Below, one piece after another: positions 7,474-17,164 of a stretch of DNA of 64,000 bases. This DNA comes from Paenibacillus phoenicis (GTDB lineage: Bacteria > Bacillota > Bacilli > Paenibacillales > Paenibacillaceae): NCBI RefSeq assembly GCF_034718895.1, contig NZ_JAYERP010000001.1:744001-808000 (forward strand). Direction: 5' to 3'. The position numbers and the translations under genes were made by a program. The notes below the pieces were generated by a model. It made no database searches, was not told the DNA's origin, and worked only from the letters and a program-made list of their open reading frames with translations. Position 1 is the stretch's first letter. Every line of letters starts with the position of its first letter.

Positions 7474-10059
7474 TTGAAAACTGTGCAAAAACAGCGCCTT
7501 GAGGGGCTAAGTGAGAAAATCTTCTTGGACCGGTACGCCTGGAAGGACGCGGATCCTAGCCACGCCAAAGTGGGCGATGTCGTACTCGTTCTGACGAAGG
7601 ACGACCCAAAATTCCCGACGAAGGAAGTAGGGGAGGTTGTTGCCCGTGACGGCCGTAAGGTTACGGTGAAGACCCGCCGGGGCGATCTGGTGGAGACCGA
7701 CGTCGAGAAGCTGACCCTCAATATCGAGAAAACGCCTGAAGAAATGTGGGACCGTCTGGCCAAAGCGATGGCTTCGGTTGAGGAAACGCCGGAGAAGCAG
7801 AAGGAATGGGAAGAGAAATTCCGTTATATTCTGGATGATTGGAAGCTTGTTCCGGGCGGACGGATTGCGGCTGGTGCCGGTGCCAGTGATGAGTTAACTT
7901 TGTTCAACTGTTATGTTATTCCTTCGCCGAAGGACAGCCGGGGCGGCATCATGGAGACGCTGTCCGAAATGACCGAGATCATGGCTCGCGGCGGCGGCGT
8001 AGGCATTAACTTGAGCTCCCTGCGTCCACGTCGTGCGATCGTTCGTGGCGTTAATGGCTCTTCCAGCGGTGCTGTATCTTGGGGCGGCTTGTTCAGCTAC
8101 ACAACCGGCCTGATCGAGCAAGGCGGCAGCCGTCGCGGTGCGCTGATGCTGATGATCAACGACTGGCATCCGGACGTGCTGGACTTCATCACTGTTAAAC
8201 AGACGATGGGCCAAGTGACCAACGCGAACTTGTCGGTTTGCGTCAGCAATGCTTTTATGAAAGCTGTAAAAGAAGACCTCGATTGGGATCTGGTATTCCC
8301 GGATACAACTTACGAGGATTACAACGAGGTGTGGGACGGCGATCTCGATAAATGGAAAGCCGATGGACGTAAAGTGATCCACTACCGTACCGTCAAAGCG
8401 CGTGAGATCTGGCATACGATCATCGAATCGGCTTGGAAATCCGCTGAGCCGGGCGTGGTCTTCATGGAATACTACAACCAAATGTCCAACAGCTGGTACT
8501 TTAACCCGATCATCTGTACGAATCCGTGCGGTGAGCAAGGGCTGCCGGGCTGGGGCGTATGTAACCTGTCGGCGATGAACTTGTCCAAGTTCTACGATGA
8601 AGAGAAGCACGATGTGGCATGGGATGAACTGGCGACAACTACGCGTTATTCAGTTCGTTTCTTGGACAACGTCATCAACAAGACACCTTATCATTTTGAA
8701 GAAAACGAGAAGAACCAGAAGAAAGAGCGCCGCGTTGGCCTTGGAACGATGGGTCTGGCCGAGCTGATGATCAAGCTGAACATCCGTTACGGCAGCCCGG
8801 AATCGCTGGAATTCCTCGATAAATTGTATGGCTTTATTGCGAAGGAAGCTTACCTGGCCTCTGCAGATATCGCAGAAGAGAAAGGATCCTTCCCGGCATT
8901 TGAAGCAGATAAATTTTTGCAAAGCGGCTTTATGAAGAACATGACGGAAGTGTATCCAGAAGTTGGTGAAGCTGTCCGCACCAAAGGGATTCGCAATGTC
9001 ACGATCATTACCCAAGCGCCAACTGGCAGCACAGGGACGATGGTTGGCACTTCGACTGGGATCGAACCGTACTTCGCCTTCAAATATTACCGTCAAAGCC
9101 GTCTCGGCTTCGACGAGCAATTCGTGCCGATCGCGCAGGAATGGATGGACGCGCATCCAGGCGAACCGCTGCCGGATTACTTCGTAACGGCGATGGATTT
9201 GTCGGCGGAAGATCATATCCGCGTACAAGCGGCGATTCAGCGTTGGGTGGACAGCTCGATCTCGAAAACGGCCAACTGCCCGTCCGACTTTACGGTTGAA
9301 GATACGAAACGGCTGTATGAGCTGGCCTTCGACCTTGGCTGCAAAGGCGTAACGATCTACCGCGATGGCAGCCGCGATGTGCAAGTTCTGCAAACGGAGA
9401 AGAAGGAAGAGAAGAAAGAGGAAGCATCTGCTCAACCTAGCGCAGCGGCAACTCCACAACCGGCAAATGCTTCGGTTCAAGCCAGCAGCCCAAAAACCGG
9501 CGAACAATACAAGAGACGCCCGCAAGTGCTGCATGGAGCAACGTATAAAATCAACACGCCGTTTGGCATGGCCTATATCACGATCAATGACATGAACGGG
9601 ACTCCAGGTGAGATCTTCTTGAACGTAGGTAAAGCTGGTTCTGACGTGTTCGCGATGGCAGAAGCCCTTGGCCGCGTCTGCTCGCTGTTCCTGCGTTACG
9701 GCGACCATGGCGAGAAGGTTGAGTTGCTGATTAAGCATCTCAAAGGCATCGGCGGTACGGGAGCGATCGGTTTTGGTCCTAACCGCGTTGAATCGATCGC
9801 GGACGCCGTCGCCAAAGCGTTGGAGACGCACGTACAAAACGGACCTTACGGCGACCACGACCCAGCGCCGGTAGCCGCAACGGTTGCACAGGAGACAGCA
9901 CACGTTCACGGCACGGCAGACGGCTCGCATGGCGGCTACAGCCACGGCAGCGCACCGGCCACCTCGCGCGACCTGTGCCCATCCTGCGGCTCCGCCTCGC
10001 TGATCAACATCGAGGGCTGCAAAACTTGCAGCAACTGCGGGTATAGCAAGTGCTCGTAA
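7474..10059 (+). CDS. nrdJ: Class II (adenosylcobalamin-dependent) ribonucleotide reductase
   Basis: An 861-residue B12-dependent ribonucleotide reductase that makes deoxyribonucleotides with or without oxygen. The family motifs are present in order: 'LFNCYVIPSPKDSRGG' (first redox cysteine), 'GGGVGINLSSLRPR', 'NPCGEQGLPGWGVCNL' (active-site Cys, Glu and second Cys), 'PTGSTGTMVGTSTGIEPYF', and a C-terminal zinc ribbon-like tail 'CPSCGS...CKTCSNCGY' that may carry the reducing cysteines. A Lys/Glu-rich then Ala/Pro/Gln-rich linker (about residues 643-675) separates the barrel from the C-terminal module. The start is TTG at 7474, 8 bases after TAGGAGGG; the GTG at 7465 overlaps that site and is rejected. 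Monocistronic, with a strong terminator and an NrdR-controlled promoter. Confidence 0.95.
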   Translation: MKTVQKQRLEGLSEKIFLDRYAWKDADPSHAKVGDVVLVLTKDDPKFPTKEVGEVVARDGRKVTVKTRRGDLVETDVEKLTLNIEKTPEEMWDRLAKAMASVEETPEKQKEWEEKFRYILDDWKLVPGGRIAAGAGASDELTLFNCYVIPSPKDSRGGIMETLSEMTEIMARGGGVGINLSSLRPRRAIVRGVNGSSSGAVSWGGLFSYTTGLIEQGGSRRGALMLMINDWHPDVLDFITVKQTMGQVTNANLSVCVSNAFMKAVKEDLDWDLVFPDTTYEDYNEVWDGDLDKWKADGRKVIHYRTVKAREIWHTIIESAWKSAEPGVVFMEYYNQMSNSWYFNPIICTNPCGEQGLPGWGVCNLSAMNLSKFYDEEKHDVAWDELATTTRYSVRFLDNVINKTPYHFEENEKNQKKERRVGLGTMGLAELMIKLNIRYGSPESLEFLDKLYGFIAKEAYLASADIAEEKGSFPAFEADKFLQSGFMKNMTEVYPEVGEAVRTKGIRNVTIITQAPTGSTGTMVGTSTGIEPYFAFKYYRQSRLGFDEQFVPIAQEWMDAHPGEPLPDYFVTAMDLSAEDHIRVQAAIQRWVDSSISKTANCPSDFTVEDTKRLYELAFDLGCKGVTIYRDGSRDVQVLQTEKKEEKKEEASAQPSAAATPQPANASVQASSPKTGEQYKRRPQVLHGATYKINTPFGMAYITINDMNGTPGEIFLNVGKAGSDVFAMAEALGRVCSLFLRYGDHGEKVELLIKHLKGIGGTGAIGFGPNRVESIADAVAKALETHVQNGPYGDHDPAPVAATVAQETAHVHGTADGSHGGYSHGSAPATSRDLCPSCGSASLINIEGCKTCSNCGYSKCS

Positions 10060-10224
10060 GAATTGAATAAACCTGCAATAGGGATGCTAGATGTGTGTTG
10101 TCAGAATCGTTGAGAACTTTTTTAGAAATGATGAGTGTAAATAATCATAATTAACGAGAAATGCATAAATATGCATTGAAATGAATGTTGGAGATTTCCC
10201 TTGTGATCATGGGAAAATAAAAAA

Positions 10225-10260
10225 GTCCGAAGCAAATACATACTGCTTCGGGCTTTTTGT
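10225..10260 (+). terminator. Terminator of nrdJ
   Basis: GTCCGAAGCA (10225-10234) pairs over ten bases, including one G-T pair, with TGCTTCGGGC (10244-10253), then TTTTTGTTT. The 165 bases between nrdJ and this hairpin hold nothing else recognisable. Confidence 0.88.
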
Positions 10261-10262
10261 TT

Positions 10263-10545
10263 AGCACGCCCAGCATGGGCGTCATCTCTAGGTTGAAAGT
10301 CCCGAGCGGGGGCTGGCGAGCGCCTACCGTTAGCCAAGGGCGAGGGTGTCACCGTGAGGTGGAATCTGAAGGAAGCCGGAGGCAAAAGCACGGGCCAAGG
10401 TACACGAACTGGATTTGAGGCAGGGTTAGTCGGATGAGTTGCCTAAACACGACGAAACCCAAAACCGCCAAGGGCTGATCCTGTAAACTCCAGTGATCGC
10501 GGGCGGAAAGGTGACGTTCTTATCTGGGGAGGCCTGCGGGAGGAA
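10263..10545 (+). mobile_element. Group II intron fragment (domain I only)
   Basis: The stretch starts GCACGCCCAGCATGGGCG and continues with the conserved 'CTAGGTTGAAAGTCCCGAGC', 'GTTAGCCAAGGGCGAGGGTG' and, near the end, 'TTATCTGGGGAGGCCTGCGG'. These are the landmarks, in the correct order, of domain I of bacterial group II introns of the chloroplast-like type. The sequence then stops matching; there is no reverse transcriptase/maturase ORF and no domain V/VI, so it is a dead 5' fragment. The usual GTGYG first bases are not clear, so the 5' end is also altered. It abuts a binding-protein pseudogene. Confidence 0.75.
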
Positions 10546-10551
10546 AAAACG

Positions 10552-11015
10552 CGAAGTCATTTCGTAAAGACGGGCTGCCGGATATCATTCTGGTGAACGA
10601 TCCGAACATTCAAAAATACGTAACCGCTTATCCGGGAACGTTCCGCTGCGGATCGACGATAAGATTTACGGCGTTCCGTTCGACATCAGCGTAACGGGCG
10701 CCGGATCCTGGTACATTACGCCGGATAACAAAGGAAATTTCGTAGACAATCCGGCCATGACCGAGACGCTTCGCGTATACAAAGCGATCGCGGATTCCGG
10801 AATCGCCAAGCGGTGACGGCTCGGCCAATAGAGGTCAGGCGATTTACAGCGATTTCACAAGATGGTCTACCGAGGTTCCGGGTATTTCCATGGGAATGTA
10901 CACGCAAGAGGCAAAGGATGCACTGAAGAACGAGCTGCCTAACATTTTGAACGGTGCGGATTTGACCCAAAGCTTGGCTAACATTCAGAAACACTTTGAA
11001 CAGCAGGTTCAATAA
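10552..11015 (+). pseudogene. Remnant of sugar ABC transporter binding protein
   Basis: Two frames together read like the C-terminal half of a CUT1 solute-binding protein: 'KDGLPDIILVNDPNIQKYV', then after a shift near 10635 'IDDKIYGVPFDIS', 'SWYITPDNKGNFVDNPAMTE', and after a TGA and a second shift near 10815 'MGMYTQEAKDALKNELPNI' to a TAA at 11013. The N-terminal half and signal peptide are missing. The break lies where the group II intron fragment begins, so deletion probably followed intron insertion. It is not expected to be functional. Confidence 0.75.
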
Positions 11016-11040
11016 AAACTAAGTAAGCGGGTGGTAATCT

Positions 11041-11115
11041 ATGGGCAGTAAATGGAATAATATCGACTTTCCCATCCGTCGTGATCGACGGCAGGAAGTC
11101 CTTTTTTGCCATTAA
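11041..11115 (+). other. Short ORF, possible permease-gene remnant
   Basis: A 24-codon ORF ('MGSKWNNIDFP...') follows the dead binding-protein gene, exactly where a permease gene would start, with a weak GCGGGTGG site upstream. Nothing permease-like follows, so it may be the stub of a deleted gene. A small stem CCGTCG/CGACGG lies inside it. The rest of 11016-11150 holds nothing recognisable. Confidence 0.25.
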
Positions 11116-11152
11116 AGTGTTCTAACCATCATATAAGAACATGAACATGATG

Positions 11153-12673
11153 CTAACGATGAAGCATCGGGCTGTTCAGCGCTTTATATTCCTTGGCGCT
11201 GACTCCGCATAATTTGCTGAAATAGGCGGAGAAATACTTGTAGTCCTTGTACCCTACCAATTCGGCGATTTCATAGTATTTCAAATCACTGTTTAGAATG
11301 AGTTCCTTCGCCTTTTCGATGCGAATGCGATTCACCCACTCTTTAAAGGAATAGCCGGTTTCACTTTTGAAGATTCTGCTCAAATAACCGGTGGAAATGT
11401 AAACGGCCTTGGCGACATCAGTCAGCTTGAGATCCTTGTTATAATTCTGGCTGATATAATCCAGTGCGGCTGCAAACAACACATTTTTATAATCCGTCTC
11501 CAGGTTTGGCTTGGCCAGGCTCAGCATCAGCTCAATCACTTCCTCGGGCGTTTCCGTTTCAGCAACAATTTCCGCCGTTTTACGGGCGCCGTTTTGCCTT
11601 TCCATCACCGCCTCCATCAGCACGATGATCCGGTTCACCGATTCCAGAAAGCACGACCGCGAGACGGCATTTTGACGCATAAACTCAGCGTATTCCTGGA
11701 TGGCTTGTTCAATATGGGCAGCATTTCTGGACAATACCGCGGAGATGACCTTGCTCTCGCTATCCTGTATCTCACTTGGTCCGATGCTAGGAAATATATC
11801 TGTTGGCACAACCTCCGTATATTCCCACTCCGTGTTCCAGAAGCAGGCATCCAGCGCCCTATCCAGAAGCGCATAAGCGAAGGAGAGCTCCTCCAGCGAC
11901 TCGATGCGGTTCATTAACACCATACTGTTGCCGAAAATATAAGGCTTGAGATTGGCGAGCATCTTGTCTTTAACCTCCTTCGAAATACCCTGCGCACCAA
12001 CATTCAATACCGTTACGAGCTTGCCGTCTTCCGTGAAAAATACAAAGGGCTCGAGCTCCTGAAAAGCCTGCACAAAATGGTTGTACACCAGCCAATCGTC
12101 GTTCGCAACACAGCGGGCGAGCAGCATCGAATAGCAGGGGCCCGGCAGCGGCATATCCAGCTTTTCGGCCTTTTTCTGAAACGTGTTCAACGGAATTTCG
12201 TTTTTTAAAAATTTCGCAAACAAGGCAGATTTAATCAAATGCTGGTTTTCCTTATAGATCGTCTGCATCAGCGCCTGACGTCCATAGGCGGCATTTTCTT
12301 CCGAAATAGCGTCCTTTGCCCGGAGGGCCGCCTCCAATATTTTGCCGGAATCGGCATTTTTTAGGACGAAGGAGCTGACCTTCACTTCAATTGCGCGAGT
12401 AAAGTTCTCGGTATTGCCATACGCGGAGAGAATAATCACCTTCGTGCGCGGCAAATATTCATTTAATTTTCTCGCTAGCTCAATTCCGCTCATGATCGGC
12501 ATCTGGATGTCTGCAAAAACGATATCAGGGGAGAGCTGAATGGCCAGCTTCAGGCCATCCTCTCCGTTAGCCGCCTCTCCGACAATTTCCATCCCATGCT
12601 TTTCCCACGGAATCGTATAGCGAATTCCCTGACGGATAAATGCCTCGTCGTCAACGAGCAGGATTTTTATCAT
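11153..12673 (-). CDS. YesN-type response regulator (REC + AraC HTH)
   Basis: A 506-residue response regulator. Residues 1-120 form a receiver domain ('ILLVDDE' acidic pocket, phospho-acceptor D55 in 'FADIQMP', 'ILSAYG', 'FVLKN' lysine). A long middle region follows, and the last ~100 residues carry the two helix-turn-helices of AraC proteins ('LTDVAKAVYISTGYLSRIF' and 'YYEIAELVGYKDYKYFSAYF'). The ATG at 12673 is preferred over an upstream in-frame ATG because AAGGAG sits 8 bases upstream, within the end of the kinase gene. Only 4 bases separate the two genes, so they are co-translated. It should activate the divergent binding-protein operon starting at 14733 when its sugar is sensed. Confidence 0.92.
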   Translation of the reverse strand: MIKILLVDDEAFIRQGIRYTIPWEKHGMEIVGEAANGEDGLKLAIQLSPDIVFADIQMPIMSGIELARKLNEYLPRTKVIILSAYGNTENFTRAIEVKVSSFVLKNADSGKILEAALRAKDAISEENAAYGRQALMQTIYKENQHLIKSALFAKFLKNEIPLNTFQKKAEKLDMPLPGPCYSMLLARCVANDDWLVYNHFVQAFQELEPFVFFTEDGKLVTVLNVGAQGISKEVKDKMLANLKPYIFGNSMVLMNRIESLEELSFAYALLDRALDACFWNTEWEYTEVVPTDIFPSIGPSEIQDSESKVISAVLSRNAAHIEQAIQEYAEFMRQNAVSRSCFLESVNRIIVLMEAVMERQNGARKTAEIVAETETPEEVIELMLSLAKPNLETDYKNVLFAAALDYISQNYNKDLKLTDVAKAVYISTGYLSRIFKSETGYSFKEWVNRIRIEKAKELILNSDLKYYEIAELVGYKDYKYFSAYFSKLCGVSAKEYKALNSPMLHR

Positions 12674-12677
12674 TTCT

Positions 12678-14453
12678 TCAGCTCCTTTGTATTTCATTGT
12701 TGTCGTCCGAAAGCGAAATTTCACGGGCATCGGCCTCTTTATTCCTCAGCTTTTGCGTAATTTGGAAGACGCTGAATCCGTCACGCAAAAAACAACTAAG
12801 ATGAAAGCCCTTTCCATTCTTCAGAGCAATCCGCTCCTTAATGTTCCGTAGAGCAAAGCCCCGCATGCCGCTGCCCTCTTCCTCCAGCAGGCGGTTAATT
12901 TCAGTGACGTCCACCGGTGTACCATTGTTCATGACCTCGTAAACAAGTGAATGTTCATTTTCGTAAATTTGAACCTTTACGATGCCATGGGTGCTGTTCT
13001 TCAGACCATGAAGAAGTGCGTTTTCGACCAGCGGCTGTAGCAGAAGGCGCAGGACGTAATAAGACTTCAAATGCTCCGGACAATCGATGTCGAACACGAA
13101 CTGGTCGCCGTAGCGGATTCGTTGGATATGGATGTAGCAGCTTAGATGCTCCAGCTCTTCCGCCAGCGTCACCATGTCACTGTTGTTGGGGGAGAGCGTC
13201 ATGCGCATCATTTTCGACATATTTGAAACCATCGAGCTAACATTTTTGGTATCGCCCATCTCCGACATCCAGTAGATCGTATCCAGCGTGTTATATAAAA
13301 AATGGGGATTGATCTGTGTTTGCAGGGCACTTAGCTGCGCTTGCTGTAATTTCAAATTCCCCATGTAGACTTCTTTATATAGAAAGTCCAGCCGCCGCGC
13401 CATACGGTTGAAATTGTTGGCCAGCACCGCGATTTCATCATTTCTCTTAACGTCGATGCGCACGGAGAAATCCTCATTGGAGATCGACTTCATGCGCTTG
13501 CCTAGCTTGACGAGCGGGGCCGTAATAATCTGGGAAAAAGTGAAGGACAATAGCAGCGTAAACAGGAGCACAAGCACCACCGTCAGCGATAAGCCCTTAA
13601 GAAGAGTTTCCTTAATAATGGTTAGAATATTCGGTTTTACAATGCTGTATAAAACGAATGGAGTTCGTTCTATTTTATGGGCGGATATGAAGTATTGCCC
13701 GTTGATCTGCGTATTGGCCGAGCTGGAAGCCAACTGGAGAAGATGCGGATAGGAAACGTCCCCCTTCAGATTGGCGTAGCTTTGGCCGGAGCTCGTATCC
13801 ACAAGGAACTTGTTATTCTCATCAATGATAAAATAGGAGACCTCGTGGTTGATCCGGTCCGACATCAGGGTATCCATAAGCTGCTTCCGGCTCATGGCGA
13901 TTTTGATAAAGCCGAGCTCCTCGGACAAATTGCTCGGATTCCTCAGCAATCGGGTTAGAGTAATATGGCTGTTGTATGCTTCTTCTGGCGTATCCTGCAG
14001 CCTGGAAACGTCGCGGTAATCCCAATAGGGTCTCGATTCCCCGGCTCGCGCAGCTTCCAGATCTTCCTTCGATATTTTTAACGAAATGCCTACATTAATA
14101 GAGGCTTGATCCCGCGAAAGGAGAGAAATGCCGCGAATTCCGTTGGAGAAACCGTAGGGCATAGACAGCAGGATGCTATTGGCGTTGCTGGTCAGCGCGA
14201 AATAGTTCTCATCATCCTTCGGCTTGCTCAAGAAGGCTCTCAGATTCGTTTCCATTAATGGGTAGGTCGTAAGATCCAGCGCATCGGTAAAAAACTGATC
14301 TGCGCTTTTGCCAATTCCATGGATATGGTTCGAAAAAAGCGCTTGCAAATCTTTTTTGGTGCTCTCATAAAAAATGCTGATTGCTACGGAATAAATCGTA
14401 AGAATCGGGATCATCACGAGGCAGATGAAGAACAGCATAAGCTTTTTACGCAT
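12678..14453 (-). CDS. YesM-type sensor histidine kinase
   Basis: A ~591-residue membrane sensor. A transmembrane helix ('LMLFFICLVMIPILTIYSV'), an extracellular dCache-like domain, a second helix near residues 280-305, HAMP, a His_kinase domain with 'QINPHFLYNTLD' (phospho-acceptor His) and a C-terminal HATPase with 'QPLVENALLHG' and 'GMRGFALRNIKERI' are visible. It probably detects an oligosaccharide or the loaded binding protein and phosphorylates the YesN-type partner downstream. Three starts are possible: ATG 14453, GTG 14459 and GTG 14468; AAGGGGGAG at about 14470-14478 fits GTG 14459 slightly better. It diverges from the importer operon. Confidence 0.9.
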   Translation of the reverse strand: MRKKLMLFFICLVMIPILTIYSVAISIFYESTKKDLQALFSNHIHGIGKSADQFFTDALDLTTYPLMETNLRAFLSKPKDDENYFALTSNANSILLSMPYGFSNGIRGISLLSRDQASINVGISLKISKEDLEAARAGESRPYWDYRDVSRLQDTPEEAYNSHITLTRLLRNPSNLSEELGFIKIAMSRKQLMDTLMSDRINHEVSYFIIDENNKFLVDTSSGQSYANLKGDVSYPHLLQLASSSANTQINGQYFISAHKIERTPFVLYSIVKPNILTIIKETLLKGLSLTVVLVLLFTLLLSFTFSQIITAPLVKLGKRMKSISNEDFSVRIDVKRNDEIAVLANNFNRMARRLDFLYKEVYMGNLKLQQAQLSALQTQINPHFLYNTLDTIYWMSEMGDTKNVSSMVSNMSKMMRMTLSPNNSDMVTLAEELEHLSCYIHIQRIRYGDQFVFDIDCPEHLKSYYVLRLLLQPLVENALLHGLKNSTHGIVKVQIYENEHSLVYEVMNNGTPVDVTEINRLLEEEGSGMRGFALRNIKERIALKNGKGFHLSCFLRDGFSVFQITQKLRNKEADAREISLSDDNNEIQRS

Positions 14454-14732
14454 AGTCACAGGGCGCACACTCCCCCTTGATGTTATGAATTTATTCTGTC
14501 ATTGCGCCGGACAGGTGTCAATTGTCCTTTGCCAATTTAATGAGATGGTCATTTTTTGCGATAAATATCATATTTTAGGGATATCGTTCGCAACAAGGAA
14601 AGAGGTCGACCCCATTATTCTTTCGATGACGACAAAATACGAGGATAATGAAGACAAGAAAGCGGATACAAAATGCATCTCACGTCTTCTATAGTTAGGT
14701 TGTGAAATCAAATATACATTTGGAGGGGCAAC
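14454..14732. other. Divergent intergenic region, kinase/importer
   Basis: About 280 bases between the kinase start and the binding-protein start. Both promoters and the regulator's binding sites must lie here. GGACA and TGTCC flank an inverted-repeat-like element near 14509-14526. No clear cre box or consensus sigma-A promoter was seen. Confidence 0.3.
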
Positions 14733-16091
14733 ATGAAAAAGAAAAAGATCATTCACATCATCTCATTTCTGGCAGCTCTCTCGCTAATCCTTTCTGCCTG
14801 TGGCGGCGGTGGAAGCGGCAATGGTGGAACTTCCTTCGGCAACTCCGGGGCAAGCGGGGCAAAGGGCGAACAGATTCAATTGACCTTCTCGCACTATTAT
14901 TTGGAGGAGGAGCGTCCCACAAGCGCGGAAATGGACAGCTATATGACTCTGGTTGAAGAGTGGGAAGCAAAGAATCCGAATGTCAATCTGGTACAGTCGG
15001 TCATGTCGCAGGCGGATTATTCAACGAAAATCCAGGCGCAGGCCGCCGTCAACGAAATCCCGGACATCTTCTTCTTAAAAGGTTCTTGGGTAAGCAATTT
15101 TGCAAACAACGACCTGCTGATGCCGATCAACGACTACCTGGACCAATATGAGCACAAGGACAAGTTCCGCAAAGGTGTGTTTGATGCGGCTACGCGGGAC
15201 GGCAAGATTTACGGGATTCCGAATCAGCTATCGATTACCTCGGTTGTTTTTTATAACGAACAAATGTGGAAAGAAATCGGCTATGACCGTTTTCCAGATA
15301 ATTGGGAAGACATTTACAAGGCCGCTGAGAAATTTAATGAAAAGGGAATCTCCGCTATCGCACTGGGCAACAAGGACAAATGGCCGGCCGAATCCAGCAT
15401 CCTTTCGACCATGGGCGACCGTTTCACAGGCACCGATTGGACGAATTCGATTATAGCCCGCGACGGCAGCGCGAAATTTACCGACTCTGAGTTTGTAAGC
15501 GCACTCGATCAGATGCAGAATATTGCCGCCAACAAAGTATTTAACCCTGATTTCAATATCATCTCCAATGCGCAGGCCGAGGAATATTACGCACAGGGCA
15601 AGGCGGCGGCTACCATTGACGGCCACTGGGCGGTTAGCTACCTACTGTCCAATGCCTCGGAGGAAGTGCTAAGCCAGACCAAGGTTGCGATCCTGCCGCC
15701 AGTGGATGGTGGAAAGGGCGATAACAACACGATCTCCGGCGGTGCTGGCTGGTATGTTGCGCTCAACAAAAATCTAGAAGGCGCGAAGCTCGAAGCAGCT
15801 ATGGATTTTCTGTTCAGCACGGCGGGTTATGACTTTTCCAGAGTTTATGCCGAAAAATACGGGATGACCGGCCCAAGCCTGATTGAAGGCACCGATTTGA
15901 CGCAGTTCCCGCAATTGACGCAGGATTTTGCCGCATTGACCGGCTCCCTGACGTTTACGCCGATCTACGACATGCTGATGGAAGGCTCCATTATCGAAAG
16001 CATGAATACAGGTCTGCAGGAAGTGCTGAACGGTACGAAAACAGGCCAGGAGCTGGCCGCACAGCTTCAGTCCGGGCAGGACAGCCTGTAA
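14733..16091 (+). CDS. Sugar ABC transporter substrate-binding lipoprotein
   Basis: A 452-residue family 1 extracellular solute-binding protein. The signal peptide ends in the lipobox LSAC with C23 as the lipid-modified residue, followed by a Gly/Ser-rich tether. The mature protein shows typical CUT1 features: 'EEWEAKNPNVNLVQSVMSQ' at the start of lobe 1, 'DIFFLKGSWV', 'YGIPNQLSI' and 'AALGNKDKWPAES'-like segments in the hinge region, and 'GAGWYVALNKNL' near the C-terminus. It delivers its sugar to the permeases at 16174 and 17536. With the beta-mannosidase downstream, a beta-mannoside is the most likely ligand (inference). A perfect 14-bp hairpin follows the gene. Confidence 0.9.
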   Translation: MKKKKIIHIISFLAALSLILSACGGGGSGNGGTSFGNSGASGAKGEQIQLTFSHYYLEEERPTSAEMDSYMTLVEEWEAKNPNVNLVQSVMSQADYSTKIQAQAAVNEIPDIFFLKGSWVSNFANNDLLMPINDYLDQYEHKDKFRKGVFDAATRDGKIYGIPNQLSITSVVFYNEQMWKEIGYDRFPDNWEDIYKAAEKFNEKGISAIALGNKDKWPAESSILSTMGDRFTGTDWTNSIIARDGSAKFTDSEFVSALDQMQNIAANKVFNPDFNIISNAQAEEYYAQGKAAATIDGHWAVSYLLSNASEEVLSQTKVAILPPVDGGKGDNNTISGGAGWYVALNKNLEGAKLEAAMDFLFSTAGYDFSRVYAEKYGMTGPSLIEGTDLTQFPQLTQDFAALTGSLTFTPIYDMLMEGSIIESMNTGLQEVLNGTKTGQELAAQLQSGQDSL

Positions 16092-16105
16092 CCGCCGCGA
16101 TGGTT

Positions 16106-16140
16106 CAAGCTGCTGGCACCAATCGCGTGCCGGCAGCTTG
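16106..16140 (+). promoter_or_regulatory. Intercistronic stem-loop after the binding-protein gene
   Basis: CAAGCTGCTGGCAC (16106-16119) pairs over all 14 positions (one G-T pair) with GTGCCGGCAGCTTG (16127-16140), loop of seven. No T-run follows, so it is not a normal terminator. Hairpins like this often protect the upstream mRNA and keep binding-protein expression above permease expression. Confidence 0.7.
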
Positions 16141-16173
16141 CATCCATTCGTTAATTAAGGAGGAAGCAGCTAC

Positions 16174-17085
16174 ATGAACCAGGCAATTCGTCCGTCAAGG
16201 AAGGCTTTCATATTGTACATGCTGCCGGGCTTTATCCTGTACACCTTTATCGTATTTGTTCCGATCGTCCTGGCCTTTTATTACGGGTTCTTTGACTGGT
16301 CGGGCGGGACGAAGATGAATTACATCGGTTTGGATAATTTTATAGCGCTGGCTAAGGACGACGTTTTCATCCAATCTTTTGTCAACAACATCTATCTTAC
16401 GGTGCTGTGCATTGTCGGACAAATCGGCTTCGCCTTCTTGTTCGCCATACTGTTGAACACAAGAGGCGTCAGATTCAAGGCCTTTCACAGAACGATGTCT
16501 TACTTTCCGTCGGTATTATCGGCGGTCGTGATCGGCTTTATTTGGACAATGCTCTATGACTACAACTATGGCTTGATCAATATTTTTCTTAAGCAAATCG
16601 GAAAAGCGGAATGGATTCAGCCCTGGCTGAACAACGAGAGTCTTGCGCTGACATTAGTTGCGATTCCATTGATTTGGCAATACATCGGATATTACATGAT
16701 CATCATCCTCTCCGCTCTAGCTTCCATTGACCCGCAGGTGCTGGAAATGGCGGAGATCGACGGGGCGAACGGCTGGAAGAAGGCGATCCATATCACATTG
16801 CCTCTCGTAAAGAACACGCTGATTGTCTGCGTAACGCTCTGTATCGCGGGGACGATGAAGGTCTTCGACCACATCTATGTGATGACCGGCGGAGGGCCGG
16901 GGACTTCAAGCAACGTGATGGCGTTAAACGCCTATAAGACGTCCTTCCTCAGCTATAAGATGGGTTACGGCAGCGCGATGTCGATCGGCATCTTAATTCT
17001 GAGCCTGATATTTATCGCCGGAACGAGATGGCTGCTTCTGAGCTTTACGAAGGACAAGTCCAGCGGCAGGATGTCAAGCCGTTAA
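16174..17085 (+). CDS. Sugar ABC transporter permease (MalF/UgpA type)
   Basis: A 303-residue CUT1 permease with six predicted transmembrane helices. The EAA loop that contacts the ATPase reads 'EMAEIDGANGWKKAIHITLP', and the usual 'MTGGGPGTSSNVM' lies near the C-terminus. Its ATG follows TAAGGAGG. It pairs with the permease at 17536, but the two genes are separated by 450 bases holding a degraded IS110 transposase instead of the usual 10-30 bases. The ATPase must come from elsewhere, probably a shared MsmX-type protein. Confidence 0.92.
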   Translation: MNQAIRPSRKAFILYMLPGFILYTFIVFVPIVLAFYYGFFDWSGGTKMNYIGLDNFIALAKDDVFIQSFVNNIYLTVLCIVGQIGFAFLFAILLNTRGVRFKAFHRTMSYFPSVLSAVVIGFIWTMLYDYNYGLINIFLKQIGKAEWIQPWLNNESLALTLVAIPLIWQYIGYYMIIILSALASIDPQVLEMAEIDGANGWKKAIHITLPLVKNTLIVCVTLCIAGTMKVFDHIYVMTGGGPGTSSNVMALNAYKTSFLSYKMGYGSAMSIGILILSLIFIAGTRWLLLSFTKDKSSGRMSSR

Positions 17086-17164
17086 CTCCAAACCCAGCCT
17101 AAAATCATGTCACTTACTAGATTTTAACAGGGGGTTCGTGAAGGACTATGGCAAAGGAGGCGTT

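Noticed and set aside
8650..9945. 431-codon ORF opposite nrdJ
   Set aside because: Antisense shadow in a codon-biased gene; no motif, no ribosome site.
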